A stretch of 7,782 nt of DNA, taken from NCBI GenBank assembly GCA_937923125.1, contig CALALK010000323.1:1-7782 (forward strand), given 5' to 3'. Both the position numbers and the translations under genes were made by a program. This DNA comes from an uncultured Carnobacterium sp. GTDB taxonomy: Bacteria; Bacillota; Bacilli; Lactobacillales; Aerococcaceae. A model generated the notes under the pieces. That model made no database searches and was not told the DNA's origin. It saw only the letters and a list, made by a program, of their open reading frames with translations. Positions 1 through 6,450 of the stretch are shown one piece after another; positions within the stretch are counted from its first letter, which is position 1, and each line of letters opens with the position of its first letter.

Positions 1-789
1 GCTGCGTGGGCAACGGTTATCAGTCAAATTGTTTCAGCAATCGTATTACTCGCGAATATACCAAGATTTAGATCCGTTCGCTTTGAGCGTAGCGATTTTA
101 AGTTGTCGTTTGCGGATGTAAAAGTCATTGCTTCTCTTGGATTGACATCATTCATTTTCCAAATTTCTGCGACTGTCGTACAAATTGTATCGAATAATCT
201 TTTACGTACATATGGAGCACAATCCGTTTACGGTAGTGATATCCCGATTGCGGTTGGGGGAGTCGTGAGCAAAATCTTCGTTATATTCATTGCAGTTGTC
301 ATTGGGTTGAATCAAGGAGCGCAACCGATTTTAGGGTTTAACTATGGCGCGAAGAAATATTCACGTGTGCATGAAACGATGAATTTACTACTGAAAGTAA
401 CCGTGATTTTATCAACATTTTTATGGATTCTATTCGAAGCCTTTCCGCTACAACTCATTCAAATGTTTGGAAGTGGGGATGCTCTTTACTATGAATTTGG
501 AGTGAGATATGCACGAGCGTTCTTATTCTTTACGTTTATTAATGGAACCACTATTATTGTGACGACCTTCTTCCCAGCAATCGGGAAAGCAAAATTAGGA
601 GCGATTCTTTCTTTAACGCGACAAATGTTTGTCTTGCTTCCAGTCATGGCTCTTCTTGCAACTAGTTTTGGAGTGGATGGATTGATTTTCGCAGGTCCAA
701 TTTCCGACTTTATCTGCTTTATCATTTGCATTACAGTTTATATCCATCAAATGCGCAAAATTCCAAAGGTGGACGAACTTTTGGTATAA
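1..789 (+). CDS. MATE family efflux transporter, C-terminal part (5' end outside window)
   Basis: The frame is open from the first base, so this is a partial gene: 262 codons are visible and, with MATE proteins usually near 450 residues, roughly 190 N-terminal residues lie upstream. The product would be an inner-membrane Na+ or H+ antiporter that exports drugs or metabolites. Seen in the sequence: a series of hydrophobic segments separated by short polar loops, and the typical mid-protein motif GLNQGAQPILGFNYGAKKY (encoded about 304-360), which is characteristic of the MepA/NorM-like branch. A TTG at 103 could be taken for a start but has no ribosome binding site and lies inside the open frame, so I do not use it. 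No terminator separates it from the dNTPase gene 30 nt downstream, so the two may be co-transcribed. The substrate cannot be read from sequence. Confidence 0.9.
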   Translation, partial: AAWATVISQIVSAIVLLANIPRFRSVRFERSDFKLSFADVKVIASLGLTSFIFQISATVVQIVSNNLLRTYGAQSVYGSDIPIAVGGVVSKIFVIFIAVVIGLNQGAQPILGFNYGAKKYSRVHETMNLLLKVTVILSTFLWILFEAFPLQLIQMFGSGDALYYEFGVRYARAFLFFTFINGTTIIVTTFFPAIGKAKLGAILSLTRQMFVLLPVMALLATSFGVDGLIFAGPISDFICFIICITVYIHQMRKIPKVDELLV

Positions 790-819
790 TGATGGGGAGT
801 AATGGAAGGGGTATGATTT

Positions 820-2202
820 ATGGAATGGTCTAAATTACTATCAACAAAACGTCTTTCTGGTAAAAAAGCAACCCATCGTAATGAATTTGATGATGATTAC
901 AAACGAATTATAACAAGTCCTTCATTTAGAAGATTGCAGGATAAGACACAAGTGTTTCCTCTGGAACGACTAGATTTTATTCATACGCGTTTAACGCATT
1001 CGTTAGAAGTAGCGATGGTGGCACGGTCACTTGCGAAGGAAATTGTTATTTTATTGCAAGAGGAATTAGAGAAGAAACCTGACAGCAGTAAGCAAGAGAT
1101 GATTGATCGTCAAGAGGATGTGTTGAAAATTGTTGAATGTGCCAGTCTCGTTCATGACCTTGGGAACCCTCCTTATGGCCATTTTGGGGAAGACATCATT
1201 CGACAATGGTTTAAGAAAAATCTGCCAAGCCTCTTAAAAGAGAAAAGTGATGTGGCAGAAGAATTTCTAGCAAGTCCTTATGTTTATGATTTCTATCGCT
1301 TTGAAGGGAATGCGCAATCATTGCGAATTGTATCGAAGTTGCATGATTTCAAAGGAGAATTTGATGGACTTGATTTAACAGCAGCGACGCTTAATACGAT
1401 ATTGAAATATACGTACCCGTCTTCTCGTAAGAAAACAGAACAAATCACTTCGAAGAAAGTTGGTTATTTCTTTGCAGAAGAAGAAACATTCCAAAAAGTA
1501 ACAGAGATTACAGGAACAGGGACAAGTCGCCATCCGTTAACCTTTATTTTAGAAGCTGCAGATGATATTGCTTATCTTGTAGCCGATATGGAAGATGCGA
1601 TTGGTAAAGGTGTGATTTCCTTTAGAGATGTGCGCGAGTTTTTACTAGATAACTTGAGTACGGATGCCTATAATGCACCGCATTCCGTTCATACACGCGA
1701 AGTGTTAAATACAATCGATGAGAAAGTCTTCAGTGTCAACCGATTCTTTGTGGATTTACGTGATAAATTAATCGATGGTGCACGTCATAATTTTGTGAAT
1801 CATTACGATGAGATTATGGAAGGAACATTTAATCAAGACTTGTTCAAAAATTCTTGGGCGGAGGATCTCTATGTCATTCTTCGTAAATTATCTGAGGAAC
1901 GCATTTATGACAATAAAGGAATCTTGAGGTTAGAGATTGCAGGGTATACAACGCTCACTTATTTATTAGATAGCTTTGTGCCTTCTTTAGTCGCATATGA
2001 TACGAATCGTCAATTAGACTATGTAGAGTTGAAGAAAATCGGGATTATTTCTGAGAGTCAGAAACGTTCCTATCATTACTTTGCGGAAGGAAAGAGCGAA
2101 GTTGAAAAATTATACTTACGCCTTCTGTTAGCAACGGATTTCATTTCAGGAATGACGGATAGTTATTCGCACCGACTCTATTTAGAGATGGTTGGGATTT
2201 AA
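820..2202 (+). CDS. dgt: Dgt-type deoxynucleoside triphosphate triphosphohydrolase (HD domain)
   Basis: This 460-residue cytosolic enzyme is expected to hydrolyse dGTP, or dNTPs more broadly, to the deoxynucleoside and tripolyphosphate, trimming dNTP pools. It matches E. coli Dgt along its whole length: SPSFRRLQDKTQVFPLER (residues 33-50), RLTHSLEV with metal ligand H60, VHDLGNPPYGHFGE with H112-D113 and the catalytic-type H121, FEGNAQ (161-166), ILKYTYP (194-200), EAADDIAY with the last metal Asp (D248 or D249), GTFN (335-338) and ISGMTDSY near the C-terminus (442-449). All HD-domain metal and catalytic residues are present, so it should be active. It is slightly shorter than E. coli Dgt (about 505). 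The ATG at 820 is preceded by a GGAAGGGG ribosome binding site at 804-811; another ATG at 813 is out of frame and meets a stop within seven codons. Whether it prefers dGTP or needs a dNTP activator cannot be told. Confidence 0.93.
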   Translation: MEWSKLLSTKRLSGKKATHRNEFDDDYKRIITSPSFRRLQDKTQVFPLERLDFIHTRLTHSLEVAMVARSLAKEIVILLQEELEKKPDSSKQEMIDRQEDVLKIVECASLVHDLGNPPYGHFGEDIIRQWFKKNLPSLLKEKSDVAEEFLASPYVYDFYRFEGNAQSLRIVSKLHDFKGEFDGLDLTAATLNTILKYTYPSSRKKTEQITSKKVGYFFAEEETFQKVTEITGTGTSRHPLTFILEAADDIAYLVADMEDAIGKGVISFRDVREFLLDNLSTDAYNAPHSVHTREVLNTIDEKVFSVNRFFVDLRDKLIDGARHNFVNHYDEIMEGTFNQDLFKNSWAEDLYVILRKLSEERIYDNKGILRLEIAGYTTLTYLLDSFVPSLVAYDTNRQLDYVELKKIGIISESQKRSYHYFAEGKSEVEKLYLRLLLATDFISGMTDSYSHRLYLEMVGI

Positions 2203-2206
2203 TGTG

Positions 2207-2246
2207 AAAGTAGAAAATTATCATATATGATAATTTTCTACTTTTT
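2207..2246 (+). terminator. Rho-independent terminator of dgt: perfect 38-bp palindrome
   Basis: Bases 2207-2244 form an uninterrupted inverted repeat (19 + 19 bases, AAAGTAGAAAATTATCATA and its exact complement) starting 4 nt after the dgt stop. It runs into five T (2242-2246). The stem is AT-rich but very long. On the minus strand it is followed by only three T, so it works best for the plus-strand transcript. Confidence 0.85.
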
Positions 2247-2251
2247 AATAT

Positions 2252-2286
2252 AAAAAGCCGCTAACGCGATTTTTACGTTAGCGACT
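2252..2286 (-). terminator. Rho-independent terminator of the DUF1827-like gene
   Basis: CGCTAACG (2259-2266) and CGTTAGCG (2276-2283) form a GC-rich 8-bp stem with a 9-nt loop, extended by further pairs around one mismatch. On the minus strand the stem is followed by a run of five T (plus-strand AAAAA, 2252-2256). It lies 14 nt beyond the minus-strand stop and faces the dgt terminator, separating two convergent genes. Confidence 0.85.
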
Positions 2287-2300
2287 ATCATAGTGATGAG

Positions 2301-2600
2301 TTAAGTAAAACTAGGTCGTTGTTTCTCCACAGGAATACTAATTTCAACAAAGTTATCTGCATGAATAATATCAAGTCCTTCAGGTTCCATATGGAATAGG
2401 CGATGAACAACGAATTCAATTTCAACATCTTTAATACGTCTTTTTTTATTTAAGATTACAATATCACGGTGAGTGGCAGCGTCAGCATAGAAAACAGTTG
2501 TTTGACCAAGTGAATATACCTTGATGAAGTACGCATCTGTATTTGCTAACTGTTCATTGACAAGTTGCGAGTGAGAATTGGTAATATCGATAAGTTTCAT
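2301..2600 (-). CDS. DUF1827-like small protein of unknown function
   Basis: The 99-residue product starts MKLIDITNSHSQLVNEQ and I recognise it as resembling the DUF1827 family found in lactic acid bacteria; this is a memory-based match. No function is established that I know of. It has no signal peptide, membrane segment or cysteine and looks like a compact alpha/beta cytosolic protein with a charged patch NKKRR (51-55). I start it at the ATG at 2600 because AAGGAGG lies 8 nt upstream (2609-2615). The frame stays open to a GTG at 2666, but that extension contains the likely promoter (-35 at 2661-2666, -10 at 2638-2643), so the longer form is not plausible. The gene is convergent with dgt and divergent from ptsHI, with its own promoter and terminator. 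A role linked to the PTS is only a guess from position. Confidence 0.8.
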   Translation of the reverse strand: MKLIDITNSHSQLVNEQLANTDAYFIKVYSLGQTTVFYADAATHRDIVILNKKRRIKDVEIEFVVHRLFHMEPEGLDIIHADNFVEISIPVEKQRPSFT

Positions 2601-2608
2601 AGACACAG

Positions 2609-2615
2609 CCTCCTT
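2609..2615 (-). promoter_or_regulatory. Ribosome binding site fixing the start of the DUF1827-like gene
   Basis: The minus strand reads AAGGAGG, a full anti-Shine-Dalgarno match, 8 nt before the ATG at 2600. It decides for the 99-residue form over the GTG-started 121-residue reading. Confidence 0.9.
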
Positions 2616-2637
2616 CTGAAAAAAATCCCTTGAAGTC

Positions 2638-2666
2638 ATTATACATTTTTTTTGTTTCATTTTCAC
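2638..2666 (-). promoter_or_regulatory. Sigma-A-type promoter of the DUF1827-like gene
   Basis: On the minus strand the -10 box is a perfect TATAAT (2643-2638) and, 17 nt upstream, a 4-of-6 -35 box GTGAAA (2666-2661). Initiation would fall near 2631, giving a leader of about 30 nt that contains the strong ribosome binding site. Confidence 0.75.
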
Positions 2667-2897
2667 CTACAAATTTAAGAAAAGTTATTAAATTTTAAAG
2701 AATTTTCAATCAAAAGATTTTTTTGTAAGTATGATAGGGATTGTGATGAAAGTGCTTTTAAAAAATGTATTTAAATAGTTGTTAAATCTCTCAAAAAATG
2801 GTAATCTTATTAATTGAAAGGGTTGTATTTTTGAGGCTTACATGCTCTCGAACGTACATTTCTTAACAAAAATTTACTTTCAAAGGAGACTTTCAAT
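2667..2897 (+). promoter_or_regulatory. Divergent intergenic region and ptsH leader
   Basis: This very AT-rich stretch must hold the ptsHI promoter, but no site is near consensus. Candidates are: TATGAT at 2730-2735 with no good -35; TTGAAA at 2814-2819 followed after 18 nt by TTACAT; and TTGAGG at 2831-2836 followed after 18 nt by TACATT (2855-2860), which would give a leader of about 30 nt. A cre-like site lies at 2747-2760. The ptsH ribosome binding site AAAGGAGA (2882-2889) lies 8 nt before the ATG. ATTGAAAG (2813-2820) is exactly complementary to CTTTCAAT (2890-2897), which lies between that site and the start codon. I cannot say which promoter is used. Confidence 0.5.
2747..2760 (+). 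promoter_or_regulatory. cre-like CcpA binding site upstream of ptsHI
   Basis: TGAAAGTGCTTTTA matches the palindromic cre form TGAAAGCGCTTTCA at 12 of 14 positions, including both half-site cores; one mismatch is in the central CG, normally well conserved. CcpA binds such sites together with HPr phosphorylated on Ser46, the product of the gene downstream, so autoregulation is plausible. Depending on which promoter is used it would act as an upstream activator site or as a repressor site. Confidence 0.5.
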
Positions 2898-3164
2898 ATG
2901 GAAAAGAAAGAATATCATGTAATCGCAGAAACAGGGATCCACGCTCGCCCAGCAACTTTATTAGTTCAAACAGCAAGCAAATATAGTTCAGATATCCAAT
3001 TAGAATACAAAGGTAAATCTGTTAACTTAAAATCAATCATGGGCGTTATGTCATTAGGTGTTGGCCAAGGTGCTGACGTAGTGATCACTGCTGAAGGTGC
3101 TGACGAAGCAGAAGCATTAGCAGGCATTGACGAAACTATGAAAAAAGAAGGATTAGCTGAATAA
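2898..3164 (+). CDS. ptsH: HPr, phosphocarrier protein of the PTS
   Basis: The 88-residue cytosolic protein carries phosphate from Enzyme I to the sugar-specific EIIA domains. The active site GIHARPAT has His15 at the usual position. The regulatory site [13 protein letters not shown] places Ser46 exactly where HPr kinase/phosphorylase acts in Gram-positive bacteria, so this HPr can also serve as CcpA co-effector in catabolite control. Length is standard. A strong ribosome binding site (AAAGGAGA, 2882-2889) and marked preference for a few codons (TTA, GAA, GCA, AAA) fit very high expression. ptsI begins 1 nt after the stop, the usual order and spacing of the general PTS operon. Confidence 0.98.
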   Translation: MEKKEYHVIAETGIHARPATLLVQTASKYSSDIQLEYKGKSVNLKSIMGVMSLGVGQGADVVITAEGADEAEALAGIDETMKKEGLAE

Positions 3165-3165
3165 T

Positions 3166-4893
3166 ATGAAACCAACATTACAAGGGATTGCTGCTAGTGA
3201 TGGCATTGCAATTGCCAAAGTATATACTTTGACTGAACCAGATTTAACAGTCACAAAAGTAACTGTTGAAGATTCAGAAAAAGAAGTTTCACGCTTGGAT
3301 GATGCATTAGCAGCGTCAATAAAAGATGTCGAATTAATTAAAGAAACTGCTTTGAAAAACTTAGGTGAAGAAGAAGCGCAAGTTTTCGATGCTCACTTAA
3401 TGGTTTTAAGCGATCCAGAATTAATTGGACAAGTAAAAGATAGCATTACATCTAATAAAGTGAATGCGGAATCTGCATTAAAAGAAGTAACAGATATGTT
3501 TATTTCTATTTTTGCAGGAATGGAAGATAACCCTTATATGCAAGAACGTGCTGCGGACATTCGTGACGTATCGAAACGTGTCTTAGCTCATTTATTAGGC
3601 GTTAAAATTCCTAGCCCAGCAACTATCAAAGATGAAGTGATTATCGTGGCTGCCGATTTAACACCGAGTGATACAGCTCAATTAAATCGCCAATACGTAA
3701 AAGCTTTCGTTACTGATATTGGTGGACGTACTTCTCACTCAGCTATTATGGCTCGTTCTTTAGAAATTCCAGCAATCGTTGGTACTAAAGAAGTGACTTC
3801 AACAGCTAAAGACGGAGATATCATTATCGTTGATGGTTTGACAGGGGATGTATTCCTTAACCCATCTGAAGAAGTGATTGCTGAATACCGTGCTAAAGCT
3901 GAAGCATTCGCCGCTCAACAAGCTGAATGGGAAAAATTAAAAGACTCAAAAACTTACACTAAAGATGGCCATCAAGTTGAATTGGCTGCAAACATTGGTA
4001 CACCAAAAGATTTAGAAGGTGTTGTAAACAATGGTGCAGAAGGTGTTGGTTTATACCGTACAGAATTCTTATACATGGATTCTCACGAAATGCCAACAGA
4101 AGAAGATCAATTTGAAGCTTATAAGGCTGTTTTAGAAGGAATGAATGGAAAACCTGTTGTCGTTCGTACAATGGATATCGGTGGGGATAAAGAGTTACCA
4201 TACTTACCATTACCACACGAAATGAACCCATTCTTAGGATATCGTGCAATTCGTATTTCATTAAACGAACCTGAAATGTTCCGTACACAATTACGTGCGT
4301 TATTACGTGCTTCTGTATACGGTAAATTACGTATCATGTTCCCAATGATTGCGACATTAAATGATTTCCGTGGCGCTAAAGCGTTATTAGAAGAAGAAAA
4401 AGCTAAATTAATCGCAGAAGGTGTTGCAGTCAGCGACGATATCCAAGTAGGTATCATGATTGAAATTCCTGCAGCGGCAGTTTTAGCTCACCAATTCGCT
4501 AAAGAAGTGGACTTCTTCAGTATCGGAACTAACGACTTAATCCAATACACAATGGCTGCTGACCGTATGAACGAACGCGTTTCATACTTATACCAACCAT
4601 ATAACCCATCAATCTTAACGTTAATCAAACACGTAATTGATTCAGCACACAAAGAAGGCAAATGGGCTGGAATGTGTGGGGAAATGGCTGGAGATCAAAC
4701 AGCTGTGCCTCTATTAGTAGGTCTTGGATTAGACGAGTTCTCAATGTCTGCATCAAGTGTTCTAAAAACACGTAGCTTAATTGCTAAATTAACATTAAGC
4801 GATATGCAAGCATTAGCAGATAAAGCAATTAACGAATGTGCAACTGTACAAGAAGTTGAAGCATTAGTTGAAGAAGCTGTATCTAAAATCTAA
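3166..4893 (+). CDS. ptsI: Enzyme I of the PTS (phosphoenolpyruvate-protein phosphotransferase)
   Basis: This 575-residue cytosolic enzyme takes phosphate from phosphoenolpyruvate and passes it to His15 of HPr, the first step for all PTS sugars. Order of parts: an N-terminal HPr-binding helical domain; the phosphohistidine domain with [20 protein letters not shown] and active His191; then the PEP-binding barrel with LYRTEFLY (Arg298), [13 protein letters not shown] (Arg334), GYRAIR (Arg360), [11 protein letters not shown] (Asn456) and [11 protein letters not shown] with the acid-base Cys504. All catalytic residues are intact and the length is typical. The ATG at 3166 follows the ptsH stop by a single base; GAAGGA inside the ptsH end (3147-3152) is the likely ribosome binding site, so translation is probably coupled. 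Codon use is strongly biased, as in ptsH. Confidence 0.98.
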   Translation: MKPTLQGIAASDGIAIAKVYTLTEPDLTVTKVTVEDSEKEVSRLDDALAASIKDVELIKETALKNLGEEEAQVFDAHLMVLSDPELIGQVKDSITSNKVNAESALKEVTDMFISIFAGMEDNPYMQERAADIRDVSKRVLAHLLGVKIPSPATIKDEVIIVAADLTPSDTAQLNRQYVKAFVTDIGGRTSHSAIMARSLEIPAIVGTKEVTSTAKDGDIIIVDGLTGDVFLNPSEEVIAEYRAKAEAFAAQQAEWEKLKDSKTYTKDGHQVELAANIGTPKDLEGVVNNGAEGVGLYRTEFLYMDSHEMPTEEDQFEAYKAVLEGMNGKPVVVRTMDIGGDKELPYLPLPHEMNPFLGYRAIRISLNEPEMFRTQLRALLRASVYGKLRIMFPMIATLNDFRGAKALLEEEKAKLIAEGVAVSDDIQVGIMIEIPAAAVLAHQFAKEVDFFSIGTNDLIQYTMAADRMNERVSYLYQPYNPSILTLIKHVIDSAHKEGKWAGMCGEMAGDQTAVPLLVGLGLDEFSMSASSVLKTRSLIAKLTLSDMQALADKAINECATVQEVEALVEEAVSKI

Positions 4894-4908
4894 TAATTAG
4901 ATAGCCTG

Positions 4909-4939
4909 AACACCTGAGGGAAACTTTGGGTGTTTTTTT
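4909..4939 (+). terminator. Rho-independent terminator of ptsHI, with GAAA tetraloop
   Basis: AACACC (4909-4914) pairs with GGTGTT (4929-4934). The stem continues inward through A-U, G-C and three G-U pairs to a GAAA tetraloop (4920-4923) closed by G-C, giving 11 bp in all. A run of seven T follows (4933-4939). It lies 15 nt after the ptsI stop. A competing hairpin using the same 3' arm is described in the findings. Confidence 0.88.
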
Positions 4940-4994
4940 GACGCCCAAAATTCTAAAAAAAGTGTTAAATCATCGAATTATATGAATTTCAGTA

Positions 4995-5023
4995 TGTTCA
5001 CATTGTAAGGACTGTGGTATACT
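4995..5023 (+). promoter_or_regulatory. Extended -10 promoter of the dltD-like gene
   Basis: TGGTATACT (5015-5023) is an extended -10 element (TGn plus a 5-of-6 -10 box, TATACT 5018-5023). The -35 position 17 nt upstream, TGTTCA (4995-5000), matches at only 3 of 6, as is common where the TGn element compensates. Initiation would be near 5030, giving a short leader of about 26 nt. Confidence 0.7.
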
Positions 5024-5041
5024 CTGTTGGTAGATTATTTT

Positions 5042-5047
5042 GAGAGG
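5042..5047 (+). promoter_or_regulatory. Ribosome binding site selecting a TTG start for dltD
   Basis: GAGAGG lies 8 nt before TTG at 5056. An in-frame stop (TAA, 5050-5052) lies just upstream, and the signal-anchor segment follows at once, so TTG is the only sensible start. Confidence 0.8.
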
Positions 5048-5055
5048 TTTAAGTA

Positions 5056-6228
5056 TTGAAAAAGTTAAAAGGTTTCTTTATTGGATTAATATTAGCGATT
5101 ATAACAGTCGTTATTTTTGTTCCTATTCAAGTTCAAAAAATTAATCAATATTATAAGGTGAATGATAATAGTGTTCGTTATAATACAAGTTATAACAAAC
5201 ATAAAAGTAGAGAGATTTTAAAGGCTAATTATGATGAAAACACTCATTTGTTATTAGGTTCTTCTGAACTTACTGTAGCTAATAAAAAAGAATTTCATCC
5301 AGCTCAAATGTTCAATTATGATGATTTTCATCTAATGCAAGTAGGGGGTGGATTCTTCCAAAATGTGATTCAAGCATCAACATTGGCTTCGTTAGAGCCG
5401 ATTATGACACAGAAGAAAGTTGCTATTATTGAAAGTTTAAATTGGTTCGATCAAAAAGGTATGCGACAAGATGCTTTTGAAAGTCGGATTTCAAAAGAAC
5501 ATGTGTATTACACGTTGGTGAATCCAAAACTTTCAAAAGAGACAAAACTTAAATTTATTAATCGAGTTTTAGAATTGTCAGAGAAAAATGATTCATTAAC
5601 TAGTACGTTTGAAAGGTATAAACGTGTACTTGTTGAAGGCGAAGGCTCCCAAATTGATCAGTTTATGATTCAATTGGAATTGGCTAAATTTTCCTTGAAT
5701 GTTGTACAGGAGTTTTATGATGAACATTCATTAGAGAATTTCCCATCCAAAGGAAGTACAATGCCTGAATATAACTGGGATGAAGTGTTGGCTAAGAACG
5801 AAGAACAAGCTAAAAAAGATACTCAATCGAATGAGTATCATTTTGACGATTGGTACTATAACAAGCACATCGCGGGGAAATTAGAATCGCTAAAAAATTC
5901 TGCCTCAACTTTCAAATATACAGATTCTCCAGAGTACGAAGACTTCAAATTGTTTTTACAAATTGCAAAGGAATTAGGGGTGGAGGTTCTGGTAATCACT
6001 TTCCCTGTAAATGGACCATGGTATGATTACATTGGAATTGATGCTTCACAACGAAATGCATTTTCAACAAAAATTAATGAAATTGTTAAGGAAGCTGGAG
6101 TGAAGCAAGTTGATTTGACATCGCATGATTACGATCCTTATTATATATGGGATGCAACTCATCCTGGATGGAAGGGGTGGCCTTTAGTTGAAAAAGAATT
6201 GGTCAAGTTTTTTAAAGAAAATGGATAA
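5056..6228 (+). CDS. dltD: DltD-like teichoic acid D-alanyl transfer protein, away from a dlt operon
   Basis: DltD is a single-pass membrane protein with an outward-facing SGNH-hydrolase-like domain that acts in the last step of D-alanine transfer to lipoteichoic acid. The 390-residue product has a basic N-terminus (MKKLK) and one signal-anchor helix (residues 7-24). Then come the family blocks: LLLGSSELT (65-73) with nucleophile-type Ser70, FHLMQVGGGFFQ (91-102), IIESLNWF (124-131), DAFESRISKEHVYYTLVN (139-156), VLVITFPVNGPWYDY (311-325) and WDATHPGWKGW (365-375) with Asp366 and His369. The Ser-Asp-His set is complete, so it should be catalytically competent. It is a little shorter than usual DltD (about 420). 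No dltA, dltB or dltC is adjacent: ptsI with its terminator lies upstream and panT downstream. Its last 8 nt overlap a small DltX-like ORF. By eye it uses more rare and AT-ending codons than ptsI, which may only reflect lower expression. It could be the cell's only DltD or a second copy. Confidence 0.88.
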   Translation: MKKLKGFFIGLILAIITVVIFVPIQVQKINQYYKVNDNSVRYNTSYNKHKSREILKANYDENTHLLLGSSELTVANKKEFHPAQMFNYDDFHLMQVGGGFFQNVIQASTLASLEPIMTQKKVAIIESLNWFDQKGMRQDAFESRISKEHVYYTLVNPKLSKETKLKFINRVLELSEKNDSLTSTFERYKRVLVEGEGSQIDQFMIQLELAKFSLNVVQEFYDEHSLENFPSKGSTMPEYNWDEVLAKNEEQAKKDTQSNEYHFDDWYYNKHIAGKLESLKNSASTFKYTDSPEYEDFKLFLQIAKELGVEVLVITFPVNGPWYDYIGIDASQRNAFSTKINEIVKEAGVKQVDLTSHDYDPYYIWDATHPGWKGWPLVEKELVKFFKENG

Positions 6229-6337
6229 TGTATTTGTATGGTCATTACTGTTTTATATGATTATTACGAGTATATTGTTATATGTTATTTTTACAGACTT
6301 TACAAATGCAACAGAATTTATTTATAACGCATTCTAA
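6221..6337 (+). CDS. DltX-like 38-residue membrane mini-protein overlapping dltD
   Basis: A 38-codon ORF starts at an ATG inside the last codons of the dltD-like gene, in another frame, with an 8-nt overlap. The product is a short MDN start, a single hydrophobic helix (about residues 4-24), a short polar linker and the C-terminus EFIYNAF. DltX proteins of dlt operons have about 45-50 residues, one helix and an almost invariant C-terminal FIYNEF, whose tyrosine has been proposed to carry D-alanine on the way from DltB to DltD and teichoic acid. Here Tyr35, Asn36 and the terminal Phe38 are kept and Glu is replaced by Ala. The ribosome binding site is poor (AAAGAAA), so translational coupling to dltD is likely. 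The ORF has no Lys or Arg, so membrane orientation cannot be deduced by the positive-inside rule. The ORF is certain; the DltX assignment rests on the tail motif, topology and dltD neighbour. Confidence 0.72.
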   Translation: MDNVFVWSLLFYMIITSILLYVIFTDFTNATEFIYNAF

Positions 6338-6351
6338 AAAACAATAGTATT

Positions 6352-6381
6352 GCTAGGAAGGTTCATCTTTCCTAGCTTTTT
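6352..6381 (+). terminator. Rho-independent terminator of the dltD-dltX-like pair
   Basis: GCTAGGAA (6352-6359) pairs with TTCCTAGC (6369-6376), plus one G-U pair, around a 7-nt loop, followed by five T (6377-6381). It lies 14 nt after the small ORF, confirming that the ORF sits inside the dltD transcript and that panT is a separate unit. Confidence 0.88.
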
Positions 6382-6394
6382 CAGTTTTTTTACA

Positions 6395-6423
6395 TTGATT
6401 GAAATGACAAAGATTAGTATAAT
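6395..6423 (+). promoter_or_regulatory. Sigma-A-type promoter of panT-coaBC
   Basis: TTGATT (6395-6400, 4 of 6) and a perfect TATAAT (6418-6423) are separated by exactly 17 nt. Initiation would be near 6430, about 20 nt before the ATG, leaving room only for the ribosome binding site GAGGTGA (6440-6446) and none for a riboswitch. Confidence 0.82.
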
Positions 6424-6450
6424 ACAGTCATTAAGACTCGAGGTGAAGAT

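Noticed and set aside
103..789. TTG at 103 as the true start of a short 228-residue transporter
   Set aside because: The frame is open upstream to base 1 with hydrophobic MATE-like sequence, and no ribosome binding site precedes the TTG.
2601..2666. GTG-started N-terminal extension of the DUF1827-like gene giving 121 residues
   Set aside because: The extension contains the -35 and -10 boxes and the AAGGAGG site of the shorter form, and its residues do not look like the family N-terminus.
3959..4457. Two overlapping minus-strand open frames of about 110 codons inside ptsI
   Set aside because: They are antisense to strongly conserved ptsI sequence, have no ribosome binding sites and encode no recognisable protein; they result from the biased codon use of ptsI.
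4925..4949. Minus-strand terminator opposite the ptsI terminator
   Set aside because: On the minus strand this hairpin is followed by a purine-rich stretch without a T-run, and no minus-strand gene reads into it.
5056..6228. Recent horizontal transfer of the dltD-like gene
   Set aside because: Its less biased, more AT-rich codon use differs from ptsHI, but those genes are highly expressed and make a poor baseline; no mobile-element remnants or repeats flank it.
6382..6450. Riboswitch or leader peptide ahead of panT
   Set aside because: The near-consensus promoter places the transcription start about 20 nt before the ATG, leaving no room for a structured leader.
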